Assembly: GCA_963795805.1 (NCBI GenBank) | Contig: CAWCIV010000004.1 | Span: 1,302,001-1,366,000, forward strand | DNA length: 64,000 nucleotides | Direction: 5' to 3' | Source of the DNA: JALYYC01 sp963795805 | GTDB lineage: Bacteria; Chloroflexota; Dormibacteria; CF-121 | Part shown: piece after piece, positions 36,113-45,001 of the stretch | Numbering within the stretch: position 1 is the stretch's first letter | How the letters are laid out: the number at the start of each line of letters is the position of its first letter | Translations under genes and position numbers: made by a program | The notes under the pieces: generated by a model | The model's input: only the letters and a program-made list of their open reading frames with translations | What the model was told of the DNA's origin: nothing | Databases searched by the model: none

Positions 36113-36927
36113 TCAGGCGGCGGCTTCCACGGTCTGCTGCCGCGGCTTGAGCGCCGACCACCGCTCAGACAGCTGGCCGAAAATCAAGAGCAGGCAGGCC
36201 CAGCCGACGTAGAGGATGGTGGTGCTGAAGTAGGGGCCGAGTGCCCCTTGCTCTTCGAGGATGAATACCGTGTTCGGCCAGGTATTCAACGAGGCATGGA
36301 ACAGCAGGATTACGAGGAGGCTCCGGTTGCTTCGGTTCCACAGCCATCCAAGGATGATCGACAGCGCCACGGTCCGGATGACGAACAGCGCGAGTGGGAG
36401 GTGGCTCTGGGCACTGCTCGGAATCAAAAAGAGCGGGAGATGCCAGAGGGCGGAGGCGACACCGATCACCAGCGGACGCCGGGAGCATGCCCAAGTCACC
36501 GTCTGCAGGCGAGGTTGCATGAAGCCGCGCCACCCCAGCTCCTCGCCGAGGGGGCCGCCGAGAAGGAGGACGAAGACGAAGGTGAGGGGGAGGCGAGCCA
36601 GTGGCCCACGTCTCCGATACCGGGGACCGTTCCACCTTTGGCCACATGGATGCCTAGCACGGCGAATCGGAACACGGCGGGGAGGACCAGGGCCGCGACG
36701 TACCAGCGGATCGAGACACGCCAGCGCAGGGTGTTGCCGAAAAGGGCCGGGATGCCACGGGGTCCCGAGTTACGAGCCAGTCATGGCCAGCGCCGCGAAG
36801 AGGGGCCCGAAGCCGCCGACGATGACCAGCGTCTCGGCAAGCCCGCTTGGCAGACTCGAAGCAGGCCGTGGTCGACCGCGGCGACCGGGAGCCAGCAGCT
36901 CCAGGAGATGGCGATGGCGGTCGACAT
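36113..36927 (-). pseudogene. CPBP intramembrane protease-family protein (frameshifted)
   Basis: The last frame holds MQPRLQ preceded in sequence by EELGWRGF, the CPBP motif 1 with the metal-binding Glu pair and Arg, then ASALWHLPLFLIP (motif 2 His) and LLFHASLNTWPNTVF (motif 3 His/Asn). Upstream pieces in other frames supply the first membrane helices, including LVIVGGFGPLFAALAMT, back to a plausible ATG at 36927. Several indels lie between 36520 and 36900. CPBP proteins process prenylated or signal peptides within membranes. Confidence 0.7.
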
Positions 36928-37034
36928 AGAAGGCGGCGGTGGACCGCGAATTGGCGACTGGCTCCGGTTCAGCATCCCAACACGGTGTAACGCCATGGGT
37001 CGAAAGGGCTTGCCGTGCGCCACGGGAGCGCCGG

Positions 37035-37493
37035 CTATCGAACGGGCAGGCTGTACGAGATCCAGGGTCCTCGCCGCCCGCCGTGACGGTCGTAGAAGCG
37101 CTGCGCATCCACATTGTCAGTGGCCGTCACCCAATCGAGACGGGCGTAACCGGACTCAGCGGCGTGGCGGCGTGCGGCGGCGAGCAGCGCGGCGCCATGC
37201 CCGGCGCCGCGGGCGCCCGGCTCGACAAAGAGGTCGTTCATGACCAGGATCCGGCCGGCGACCAGGGTGTCGATGCAGGAGTACAGAGAGGCGAAGCCCA
37301 GCAATTGCGTCGCATCGTCAGCCACGAAGTAGACGCCGAGCCGGCCGTCGGCCAGCACCGTGTCGAGCAGGGCGCCGATCGGACCCGCCCCGGGGAACGG
37401 CGTTCGATAGAAATCGAAATAGCCTTCGATCAGCTCAATCAGTTGGGAGCGGTCCTGCGGTCGGTTGCTAGACGAGCGCGCATCCCGCCAAGC
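37035..37493 (-). CDS. GNAT-family acetyltransferase (start region possibly frameshifted)
   Basis: The core from VYFVADDATQLLGFASLYSCIDTL to VMNDLFVEPGARGAGHGAALLAAARRHA shows the acetyl-CoA pyrophosphate loop (R-G-A-G-H-G-A), followed by WVTATDNVDAQRFYDRHGGRR typical of GNATs. The frame continues upstream with SQLIELIEGYFDFYRTPFPGAGPIGALLDTV, also family-like, but has no start codon. The ATG at 37493 lies in another frame, implying an indel near 37455. Substrate unknown. Confidence 0.75.
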   Translation of the reverse strand, partial: AWRDARSSSNRPQDRSQLIELIEGYFDFYRTPFPGAGPIGALLDTVLADGRLGVYFVADDATQLLGFASLYSCIDTLVAGRILVMNDLFVEPGARGAGHGAALLAAARRHAAESGYARLDWVTATDNVDAQRFYDRHGGRRGPWISYSLPVR

Positions 37494-37542
37494 CTAGCAG
37501 CGGTTCCGCATCCCTGAACTGCCACACGGAAACGCGCGTGTC

Positions 37543-37570
37543 TTGACATTCATTAACGCCGATGTATGCT
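37543..37570 (+). promoter_or_regulatory. Sigma-70-type promoter upstream of the PadR-DUF6390 gene
   Basis: A perfect -35 box TTGACA (37543-37548) is separated by 16 bases from TATGCT (37565-37570). Transcription would begin near 37577, just ahead of the AGGAGGG ribosome site at 37606-37612. The ATG at 37566 lies inside the -10 box and is thus not a real start. Confidence 0.6.
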
Positions 37571-37618
37571 TCGCGCATTCGTCGTTGATCTGTTCGGCCC
37601 CCGGCAGGAGGGACGACC

Positions 37619-38804
37619 ATCGACATCGAGGGGAAGGCCCAGGCCGCCACAAGTTCATCGCTGGAAAACCGTCCGGATGGCGGCCAGCCGAAAAGGTTTC
37701 TCTGCGCCATGCACCCTCCTGCTGCTCAAGGAAGCGCCCGCCCACGGGTATGACCTGCTGGAGCGATTGGCCGCCTTTGGATTTGGGCGAGATCCCGGAG
37801 GACTCTACCGAGCCCTTCGAGCCCTTGAGCGCGAGGGGCTCGTCCGGTCGCGCTGGCAAACCAGCGACAACGGGCATGAACGCCGCACCTATTCCCTGAC
37901 CGACGACGGCGAGCAATGGCTCCGTTCCTGGGCTTCGACCCTCGAAGGCAGCCGCCGGTTGCTCGACCGGTTCCTTGGCCGCTACGAAGAGGCGAATCAG
38001 ACAGGCACCCGCAGAAGGGATATCAGCAGCAGGGGAGGTTCATCGATGAGTCAAGGTACGCGCACACTGGCCCCGGGATCGCGAGCCGGGATGGTCCGCT
38101 TCATCCACTACAGCTTCATGCCAAACCGCTTGGGCTACTGCGGGCCGGACCAGAACAGCCTGCTCTTCCAATACGGCGTTGCGGGCGAGGCCGACCCGGG
38201 CCTGCCACCGGTGCTGACGAAGTTTCTCGGACCGCTGCCGTACCTGCGCACCATCGCGTCGGCGGCCGGCATCCCCGACATCTTCGATGACCGCGTCGTC
38301 GAGGCCTACTGGATCGGGAACAGCCTGCTCGACCATGTCAATGCGCGCGAGCTCGATACCACGTTGCGTGCTCGGTTCGCCAAAGAGCTCTCACCCAAGT
38401 TGATGGAAATGGTCGCCGGCAAGGTGCCCCAGGGGGCTCGTCCCCACCACAGCTTTCATGTCTTCGACGTCTGGCGCCAGGTCGGACGCCTCGAAGGCAA
38501 CGTGCTCGCCACCATGGACAATTGCCGCATCAGCTGGGGGCGGGTGACGTCCGTCGACGGACCCGCTGTGCTGGTCGACCGGCAGCCCCTGATGATGTCG
38601 GAGGGGAAGTTGACGCTTGGGGCGGTGCAGCCGACCCAGACGATCCGCCTGGTTGACGGGCATGGCTTCGTGACCGAACTCCAGCCGGGCGACATGGTGT
38701 CGCTCCACTGGGGCTGGATCTGCGAGCGGATTTCCCAGGACCAGGTCCGGTCGTTGGAGCGCTACACCGGCCAGCATCTCGCGATTGCCAACCAGACGAT
38801 CTAA
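37619..38804 (+). CDS. PadR-like winged-helix protein fused to DUF6390 (one frameshift; internal start)
   Basis: The N-terminal part has the PadR winged helix: APCTLLLLKEAPAHGYDLLERLAAFGFGRDPGGLYRALRALEREGLV. Family-like residues just before it (QPKRF) are in another frame that leads back to AGGAGGG (37606-37612) and an ATC codon at 37619, so an indel near 37697 is likely; within a single frame the start would be ATG 37677. The C-terminal part from about 38046 matches the DUF6390 family seen near actinobacterial hydrogenases (FMPNRLGYCGPDQNSLLFQY). A strong GGGGAGG site precedes an in-frame ATG at 38046, so DUF6390 (252 residues) may also be made alone. PadR proteins usually repress neighbouring genes. 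Confidence 0.72.
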
Positions 38805-38815
38805 AAGGGGGAACC

Positions 38816-40006
38816 ATGAAAGGCGCCATTATTGATGGTGGCGGGGCGGCCCACCGCGCCCTGCGCGCGGCCGGGCAACCGTTCGCCAACCTTGACCCGA
38901 TTCTGATCGAGGACCTATCGCGAACCGACCTCGATCGCTACGACGCCGTCATCGTGCCGCGGTCGTGCGACGGCGATGCGCTTCTGACCCGACGCTTTCA
39001 GTTCGCCCGGTTTCTCGACCGGGGCGGCATCCTGGTTGCCTTCGGCGAGCTCTGGACCGACTGGCTTCCCGGGGCGCGATGGCAGCCGGAGGCGCCGCAG
39101 GACACGCAGCCTCCCACAATGCTGGCGGCGCACCGTCTGCTGGAGGAGCTCACGCCTGACGACCTCTGGTGGCATCGGGAGCCGGGCGGCTGGTGCTGCC
39201 ACGGTCACGTGCGACCTCCGGCCGGGGCGGAGGTCCTGGTCGCGACCGCCGATGGCGGAACGTGGTGGTACGTCGACCGCACCACGACACGGGGCGTGAT
39301 CGTCTGCGCCAGCAACCTCGACCTCGACACGCATGCACATCACGGCAACGCCACCGCCCGAACGCTTCTCGAGCGGCTGATGATCTGGGTGCGGCAGGAG
39401 GTCGAAGGCAGCCCCGGGCGCCGACACGGGCCGAGTGACCGCATCGCCGGCTATTTCTCCGGCGTCCATTTCCAGCACGGATTCTTTGCGCCACGTGCCC
39501 GCGATTTTGCCGTTATCCCGTCGGCCGAGCTTGGTGCGGTCGAGCTCGGGGCGTATCGGGCGATCTGGATCCCGCGTGAAAGCGACCAGCGCACGCTCGA
39601 AACACAGGCGGCGAAACTCGCGGAGTACCTCGAGGCTGGCGGGCGCGTGATCGCCTTCGAGGAAATGGACCGCCCGTGGCTGCCCGGCGCGAGGTGGTCG
39701 GATCGACCGGTGGACATCGCCACCGCCAGGCGCACGGAGCACCCAATCGCCGCCGCGCTCGGTGACTTCGCTCCGCCGTGGCATGCACACGGCGTGCTGG
39801 AGGTTCCACGCGACGCCGAGGTACTGATCAGGACGGCAGACGGGGACGCGTTGCTGGCAGCCTACCCGGTGGGAAAGGGCCAGGTGCTGGCCGGCACCAT
39901 CGATGCTGACTCGCACGCGGGCTACGGCTCATCGATCCCAAGCCCGTTTCTCGACGCCGTCCTTGACTGGAGTCGCGCGCCGCTGGCTGCGCCGGCCCTG
40001 CGGTGA
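38816..40006 (+). CDS. Internally duplicated amidotransferase-like (GATase1-fold) protein
   Basis: 396 residues with a good site, AAGGGGGAACC, before ATG 38816. Two homologous halves are visible. Half one has DRYDAVIVPRSCDGD, FLDRGGILVAFGELWTDWLPGARW; half two has GAYRAIWIPRESDQR, YLEAGGRVIAFEEMDRPWLPGARW. Each half also has a later WHREPGGW/WHAHGVLE-type His segment and an A-D-G strand. The pattern resembles class I glutamine-amidotransferase/ThuA-like Rossmann folds, without the nucleophile elbow Cys, so a binding rather than amidase role is likely. It is coupled by overlap to the transporter genes and probably works with them. Confidence 0.7.
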   Translation: MKGAIIDGGGAAHRALRAAGQPFANLDPILIEDLSRTDLDRYDAVIVPRSCDGDALLTRRFQFARFLDRGGILVAFGELWTDWLPGARWQPEAPQDTQPPTMLAAHRLLEELTPDDLWWHREPGGWCCHGHVRPPAGAEVLVATADGGTWWYVDRTTTRGVIVCASNLDLDTHAHHGNATARTLLERLMIWVRQEVEGSPGRRHGPSDRIAGYFSGVHFQHGFFAPRARDFAVIPSAELGAVELGAYRAIWIPRESDQRTLETQAAKLAEYLEAGGRVIAFEEMDRPWLPGARWSDRPVDIATARRTEHPIAAALGDFAPPWHAHGVLEVPRDAEVLIRTADGDALLAAYPVGKGQVLAGTIDADSHAGYGSSIPSPFLDAVLDWSRAPLAAPALR

Positions 40007-41568
40007 GCCTGACCCGGCGCGAACTGCTGCAACGGGGCGCGCTCCTCAGCGCGGGAGTTGCGCTGGCGGGCTGCGGCCCCCTGTCCGGTGCTGCCAGCCC
40101 GCGGCCGACCCCGGGCAAGCGGCTCACGCTTTCCTGGTGGATCGACACCGGCTTTCCCTCGCCGTTCACGTTTTCGAATGTCGGTCCGGGCGGCGTCGTC
40201 AAGGAGAGTCTGCTCTTCGATTCCCTGGTCTGGAAGGATGCGCACGGCGTCATTCCCTGGCTGGCCGAGTCGTGGAGCGCCCAAGATGGCGGCCAGACAA
40301 TGGTCTTCCGGCTCCGCGCCAACGCGGTCTGGCACGATGGGACGCCCTTCACGGCCGATGACGCCGCGTTCAGCTTCCAGTACTTCGCCGCGCATCCGTT
40401 CAGTTGGGCCGACCTGGCACCGGTCGCTTCGGCGGTCGCCAGCGACGGCCGGACGCTGATCGTGAAGCTCCGCGCGCCGTTCGCGCCATTCCTCAACGAC
40501 ATCGCTGGCGTGCTGCCGATGATCCCACGGCACATCTGGTCAGCCGTGACCGACCCGCTGAAGTTCCAGGGTCCGACGGCCGTGATCGGGACCGGCCCCT
40601 TCAAGCTCGCCGATTATGCCGAGGGCCAGGGCGCCTATCTCTTCAAGGCCAATGACCGGTACTTTCGAGGGCGTCCGGCGTTTCGAGAACTGGCGTACAC
40701 GCTCCTCCCAGACGCGCAGCAGCCGCTTGCGCTCGGCAACGGTGACGTTGACAGCGCCTTCTGCACGGTCTACGACGTCCAGGCTCGCTTCAATCGCGGC
40801 CAGTACCGTGTGCTCAAAACGCCTCCGCATAGCATCGTGCGGCTGGTCTTTAACGTGAACCGGCCGCCCTTCGACCGGGTCGAGTTCCGTCGAGCGATCG
40901 CCTACGGCCTCGACCGTGCCCAGATTGCCCAGCGAGTCATTCATGGCGACGTCATCGTCGGCAGCCCCGGCGTGATTCCGCCCGAGACGCCCTGGTATCG
41001 CCCCGACGTGGTTCAGTATCCCTTCGACCCGAACCGGGCTCGATCGCTGCTGGCCGGCCTTGGCTCGAACCAATCACCCACGGTGCAGTTACTCGCCGAA
41101 CCGGATACGCCCGACGCCGATCTGGTGCGGTCAATGCTGGCCGAGGTCGGGATCAACGTGCAGGTCGTGGTCGCCGACCCGAAGACGCGGACCGCACGCC
41201 TCAAAGCGCTGGATTATCAGATGGCGCTGGTTAAGCACATCGGGGTCGGCGGCGACCCCGACTTCCTGCGGCGATGGTACGTGGCCAAGCCGTTCTCAGC
41301 CCTCGAGTATGGAAACGTCATGCATCGCCCGGATTTCAATGCGCTGGCGGCGGCGCAGGCGGGCGAGACCGACGCCGGCCGCCGCAAGGCCCTCGTTGAT
41401 CGGATGCAGGGCATCCTTGCGGAGGAACTCCCGACGCTGGCGCTCTATCACCGCCGCATCTACCTGATCTACCGGCAGGCGGCCTGGGATCGATGGTTCA
41501 ACACCTGGGGCGGCATCATGAGCGGCATCCCCCTGATGGAGAACAAGCTGGCGCTCCTGGTCGCCTAG
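40003..41568 (+). CDS. Family 5 extracellular solute-binding protein (NikA/DppA-like)
   Basis: 521 residues from GTG 40003 (overlapping the previous stop). The N-terminus has a Tat-type RR motif, TRRELLQRGALLSAGVALAGCG, ending in a lipobox Cys. The SBP_bac_5 fold follows: ESLLFDSLVWKDAHGVIPWLAESWSAQDGG, then FRLRANAVWHDGTPFTADDAAFSFQ (the family signature), GTGPFKLADY and FRRAIAYGLDR. Members bind peptides, nickel chelates or haem. Proximity to the nickel-dependent hydrogenase makes nickel uptake attractive, but this is inference. Confidence 0.88.
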   Translation: MSLTRRELLQRGALLSAGVALAGCGPLSGAASPRPTPGKRLTLSWWIDTGFPSPFTFSNVGPGGVVKESLLFDSLVWKDAHGVIPWLAESWSAQDGGQTMVFRLRANAVWHDGTPFTADDAAFSFQYFAAHPFSWADLAPVASAVASDGRTLIVKLRAPFAPFLNDIAGVLPMIPRHIWSAVTDPLKFQGPTAVIGTGPFKLADYAEGQGAYLFKANDRYFRGRPAFRELAYTLLPDAQQPLALGNGDVDSAFCTVYDVQARFNRGQYRVLKTPPHSIVRLVFNVNRPPFDRVEFRRAIAYGLDRAQIAQRVIHGDVIVGSPGVIPPETPWYRPDVVQYPFDPNRARSLLAGLGSNQSPTVQLLAEPDTPDADLVRSMLAEVGINVQVVVADPKTRTARLKALDYQMALVKHIGVGGDPDFLRRWYVAKPFSALEYGNVMHRPDFNALAAAQAGETDAGRRKALVDRMQGILAEELPTLALYHRRIYLIYRQAAWDRWFNTWGGIMSGIPLMENKLALLVA

Positions 41569-41569
41569 G

Positions 41570-42550
41570 ATGCGGATCGCCGGCCGCTACCTCCTGCTGC
41601 TTGTGGCGCTCTTTGCGATCAGTTTTGGCCTGCCCCGAGCCCTCCCCGGTGACCCCCTCGCCAATATGACCGGCGGTGGCGGCCAGGACGTGCTGCTGGC
41701 GCTCAGCCCGCAGGCCCGGGAGCAGCTGATGGCCTATTACGGTCTGGACCAGCCGTTGCCATCGCAGGCGATCCGCTTCGTTGGTCAGACCCTGCACGGT
41801 GACCTCGGGTTTTCGATCAGCTTCACACGACCGGTGACGCAGTTGATCCTTGACCGACTGCCCTGGACGCTGCTGCTCGCCGGGTTGAGCCTGCTCCTCG
41901 CCGGCGTGCTCGGTAGTACCGCCGGCCTTGCCGCCGGCTTCCGTCCGGCGCGGTATCGGAAGGTGAGCGCCGGGCTCCTCCTCGTCGGCTCGCTGCCGGA
42001 CTTCGTGATCGGGATCGCCCTGATCCTTGCGCTCGGGGTCGCCGTGCCGATCCTTCCCCTGAGTGGCGCCGCCAGAGCGTTCAACGAGTGCGGTGGCGCG
42101 GCATTGGCCGGATGCGCTGGCGACGTGTTGCGTCATGCCGCGATGCCGGTGCTGGCACTGACCGTGGTCCAGCTGCCGGCCTTCTTCCTGTTGATGCGGG
42201 CAGCAACCCTGGGCGAGCTCCGTCAGCCGTACCTGGTCGCGGCTCGCGCTCGTGGCTTGCCCGAGCGCACGATCGCCACCCGTCATGTGGGGCGCAACGC
42301 CATCCTTCCGGTCATCACGCTACTCGGGCTGCGCCTCGGCACTCTGCTCGGTGGGGTCGTCGTCATCGAGACGCTCTTTTCCTACCCTGGTCTCGGCCAG
42401 CTCACCTACCAGGCGGCATTGGCGCGCGATTTCCCCGTGTTGCAGGCGCTCTTTCTGCTCGGGGGTATCGCGATCCTGTTGCTCAACGCGCTGGCCGATG
42501 TCATCCGCCGGGGCATTGACCCGCGACTCAGGTTGGAGCCGGCGCGATGA
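41570..42550 (+). CDS. ABC transporter permease, DppB/NikB family
   Basis: 326 residues with six membrane helices. Typical features: N-terminal helix then LPRALPGDPLANM, GLDQPLPSQAIRFVGQTLHGDLGFS, and the coupling loop EQPYLVAARARGLPERTIATRHVGRNAILPVIT (with EAA-like sequence). It ends with NALADVIRRGIDPRLRL. One base separates it from the binding-protein stop; ATGA overlap with the next permease. Forms the importer pore with it. Confidence 0.92.
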   Translation: MRIAGRYLLLLVALFAISFGLPRALPGDPLANMTGGGGQDVLLALSPQAREQLMAYYGLDQPLPSQAIRFVGQTLHGDLGFSISFTRPVTQLILDRLPWTLLLAGLSLLLAGVLGSTAGLAAGFRPARYRKVSAGLLLVGSLPDFVIGIALILALGVAVPILPLSGAARAFNECGGAALAGCAGDVLRHAAMPVLALTVVQLPAFFLLMRAATLGELRQPYLVAARARGLPERTIATRHVGRNAILPVITLLGLRLGTLLGGVVVIETLFSYPGLGQLTYQAALARDFPVLQALFLLGGIAILLLNALADVIRRGIDPRLRLEPAR

Positions 42551-43491
42551 ACATCGCCGCTCGAGCCCGAACAGCCTCCCGCCTGAGGCCCTCCGCCACA
42601 TGGCGGACCTCCGTCCGTCTCCGAGTCCCGCGATTGGAGCCGAGGATGCTGAGCGGGCTCGGGATTCTGGCAGTGTTCACGCTGATCGCGCTGTTGGCCG
42701 GCTGGATCGCTCCGTACCCGCCGTTCGCCTACTCGGCCGCGCCCCTCGCGGCGCCGAGCCTTGTCCACTGGCTCGGCGCCAATGACGTTGGCCAGGACGT
42801 CCTCAGCCAGCTCCTATACGGCGCCCGGGTCTCACTCCTGGTGGGGGTTACCGCGGCCACGCTGTCAACCGCGATCGCCTGGGGCCTGGGTCTCTTCAGC
42901 GGATTCAGCCGGCTCGCCGACAGCGTCGTCAGCGCGAGCGCCGACCTGATGCTGACGATGCCATTGTTGCCGCTGGTGATTCTGGTGGCGGCCTACCTCG
43001 GCGCGAGCCTCCCGGTTGTCGTCATCACCCTCGGGCTGGTCAGCTGGGGCCCGTTTGCACGGATCATCCGCGCCCAGGTCCAGGGCGAGCTGAGGAAACC
43101 CTATATGGAGGCGGCGCGGGCGGTCGGAGGGACGCCCTGGCGGATCATGGTCCGGCATGTGGCGCCGGCCACGGTTCCGACGGCTGTGGCCAAGTTCGTG
43201 ATGACGGTCCAGTACGCCGTCGTCGCCCAGGCGAGCCTGGGCTTCCTCGGCCTCAGTGATCCGACGGTCGTCAGCTGGGGCGACATCGTGCACCGCGCCG
43301 CGATCAGCCCCCTCATCTTCCTCGATAATTCGTGGCTCTGGCGGCTGGTGCCAGCGGCGCTGGCGATCGCTATTCTGGTGGTCGGCTTCGCGCTGATCGG
43401 ATGGTCCCTCGAGGAGGGCAGCCTGGTAGGCACGCGGCGACGGCGACGCCGGCGCGCCCCCATGCCATCAGGCGCGATCGATCCGTTCTAG
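42547..43491 (+). CDS. ABC transporter permease, DppC/NikC family
   Basis: 314 residues. N-terminal polar segment, first helix, then HWLGANDVGQDVLSQLLYGARVSLLVGV, which is the DppC/NikC signature, and coupling loop KPYMEAARAVGGTPWRIMVRHVAPATVPTAVA. Later SLGFLGLSDPTVVSWGDIV is also typical. No ATP-binding subunits follow; they must be shared from another locus. The last four bases overlap a convergent small gene. Confidence 0.92.
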   Translation: MNIAARARTASRLRPSATWRTSVRLRVPRLEPRMLSGLGILAVFTLIALLAGWIAPYPPFAYSAAPLAAPSLVHWLGANDVGQDVLSQLLYGARVSLLVGVTAATLSTAIAWGLGLFSGFSRLADSVVSASADLMLTMPLLPLVILVAAYLGASLPVVVITLGLVSWGPFARIIRAQVQGELRKPYMEAARAVGGTPWRIMVRHVAPATVPTAVAKFVMTVQYAVVAQASLGFLGLSDPTVVSWGDIVHRAAISPLIFLDNSWLWRLVPAALAIAILVVGFALIGWSLEEGSLVGTRRRRRRRAPMPSGAIDPF

Positions 43492-43718
43492 GCCGGCGGG
43501 ATCTCGTGCCCGGAGCCGCCCTTTTCACTTTCGGGGTTGACCCCGGTCGAATCTCTGGCCTCGCGCCGGCCGGTGGGGCGGCCCGCGCCGTCCTCGCCTT
43601 CTGACGTCCGTCCGGGTTCCCGACCCTTGCCGCTGGCGAGCTCGTTACCGCTGCTGGTGCCGGGTACCTTGACTCCCGCGTTGGGCTTGTCCGCTACCTG
43701 ATCGTCCGCCACATCCAT
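43488..43718 (-). CDS. Small disordered acidic protein
   Basis: 76 residues, rich in Gly, Glu, Asp, Ser and Pro with no hydrophobic core, so probably disordered. A GGAGG lies only two bases before ATG 43718; the GTG two codons later (43712) has better spacing (8). It is convergent with the permease and divergent from the hydrogenase operon, which it could help define by sharing the intervening promoter region. No family is recognised. Confidence 0.5.
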   Translation of the reverse strand: MDVADDQVADKPNAGVKVPGTSSGNELASGKGREPGRTSEGEDGAGRPTGRREARDSTGVNPESEKGGSGHEIPPA

Positions 43719-43802
43719 CGCCTCCTTGTTTTTGTTTTCACCTTGCCAGAATGGGCGGCTCGGAGGCTATAGCCCGATCTCACAATATGCAAAACACATA
43801 CA

Positions 43803-43831
43803 TTGCCAGCACCTCACATCAACCCTAACAT
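43803..43831 (+). promoter_or_regulatory. Possible promoter of the hydrogenase operon
   Basis: TTGCCA (43803-43808) and TAACAT (43826-43831) are spaced by 17 bases, in the 206-base A/T-richer gap before the small-subunit gene. A second weaker pair, TTGCCA near 43744 with GCTATA, lies upstream. Both differ from consensus, so this is a suggestion only. It would leave a leader of about 90 bases. Confidence 0.3.
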
Positions 43832-43924
43832 CGGAGATGGAAGGCAACGGGCCGCTGAACAGGTGACCCATCGCGCATCTGCGCTCAGTATTTGATCGGC
43901 AGGCCGTTTTTCAAGGAGGCGGAC

Positions 43925-44983
<1,059 letters not shown>

Positions 44984-45001
44984 GGAGGAGAAGAACACAG
45001 C

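Noticed and set aside
37566..37676. ATG at 37566 as the start of the PadR-type gene
   Set aside because: It lies within the -10 box of a good promoter, so the transcript would not include it.
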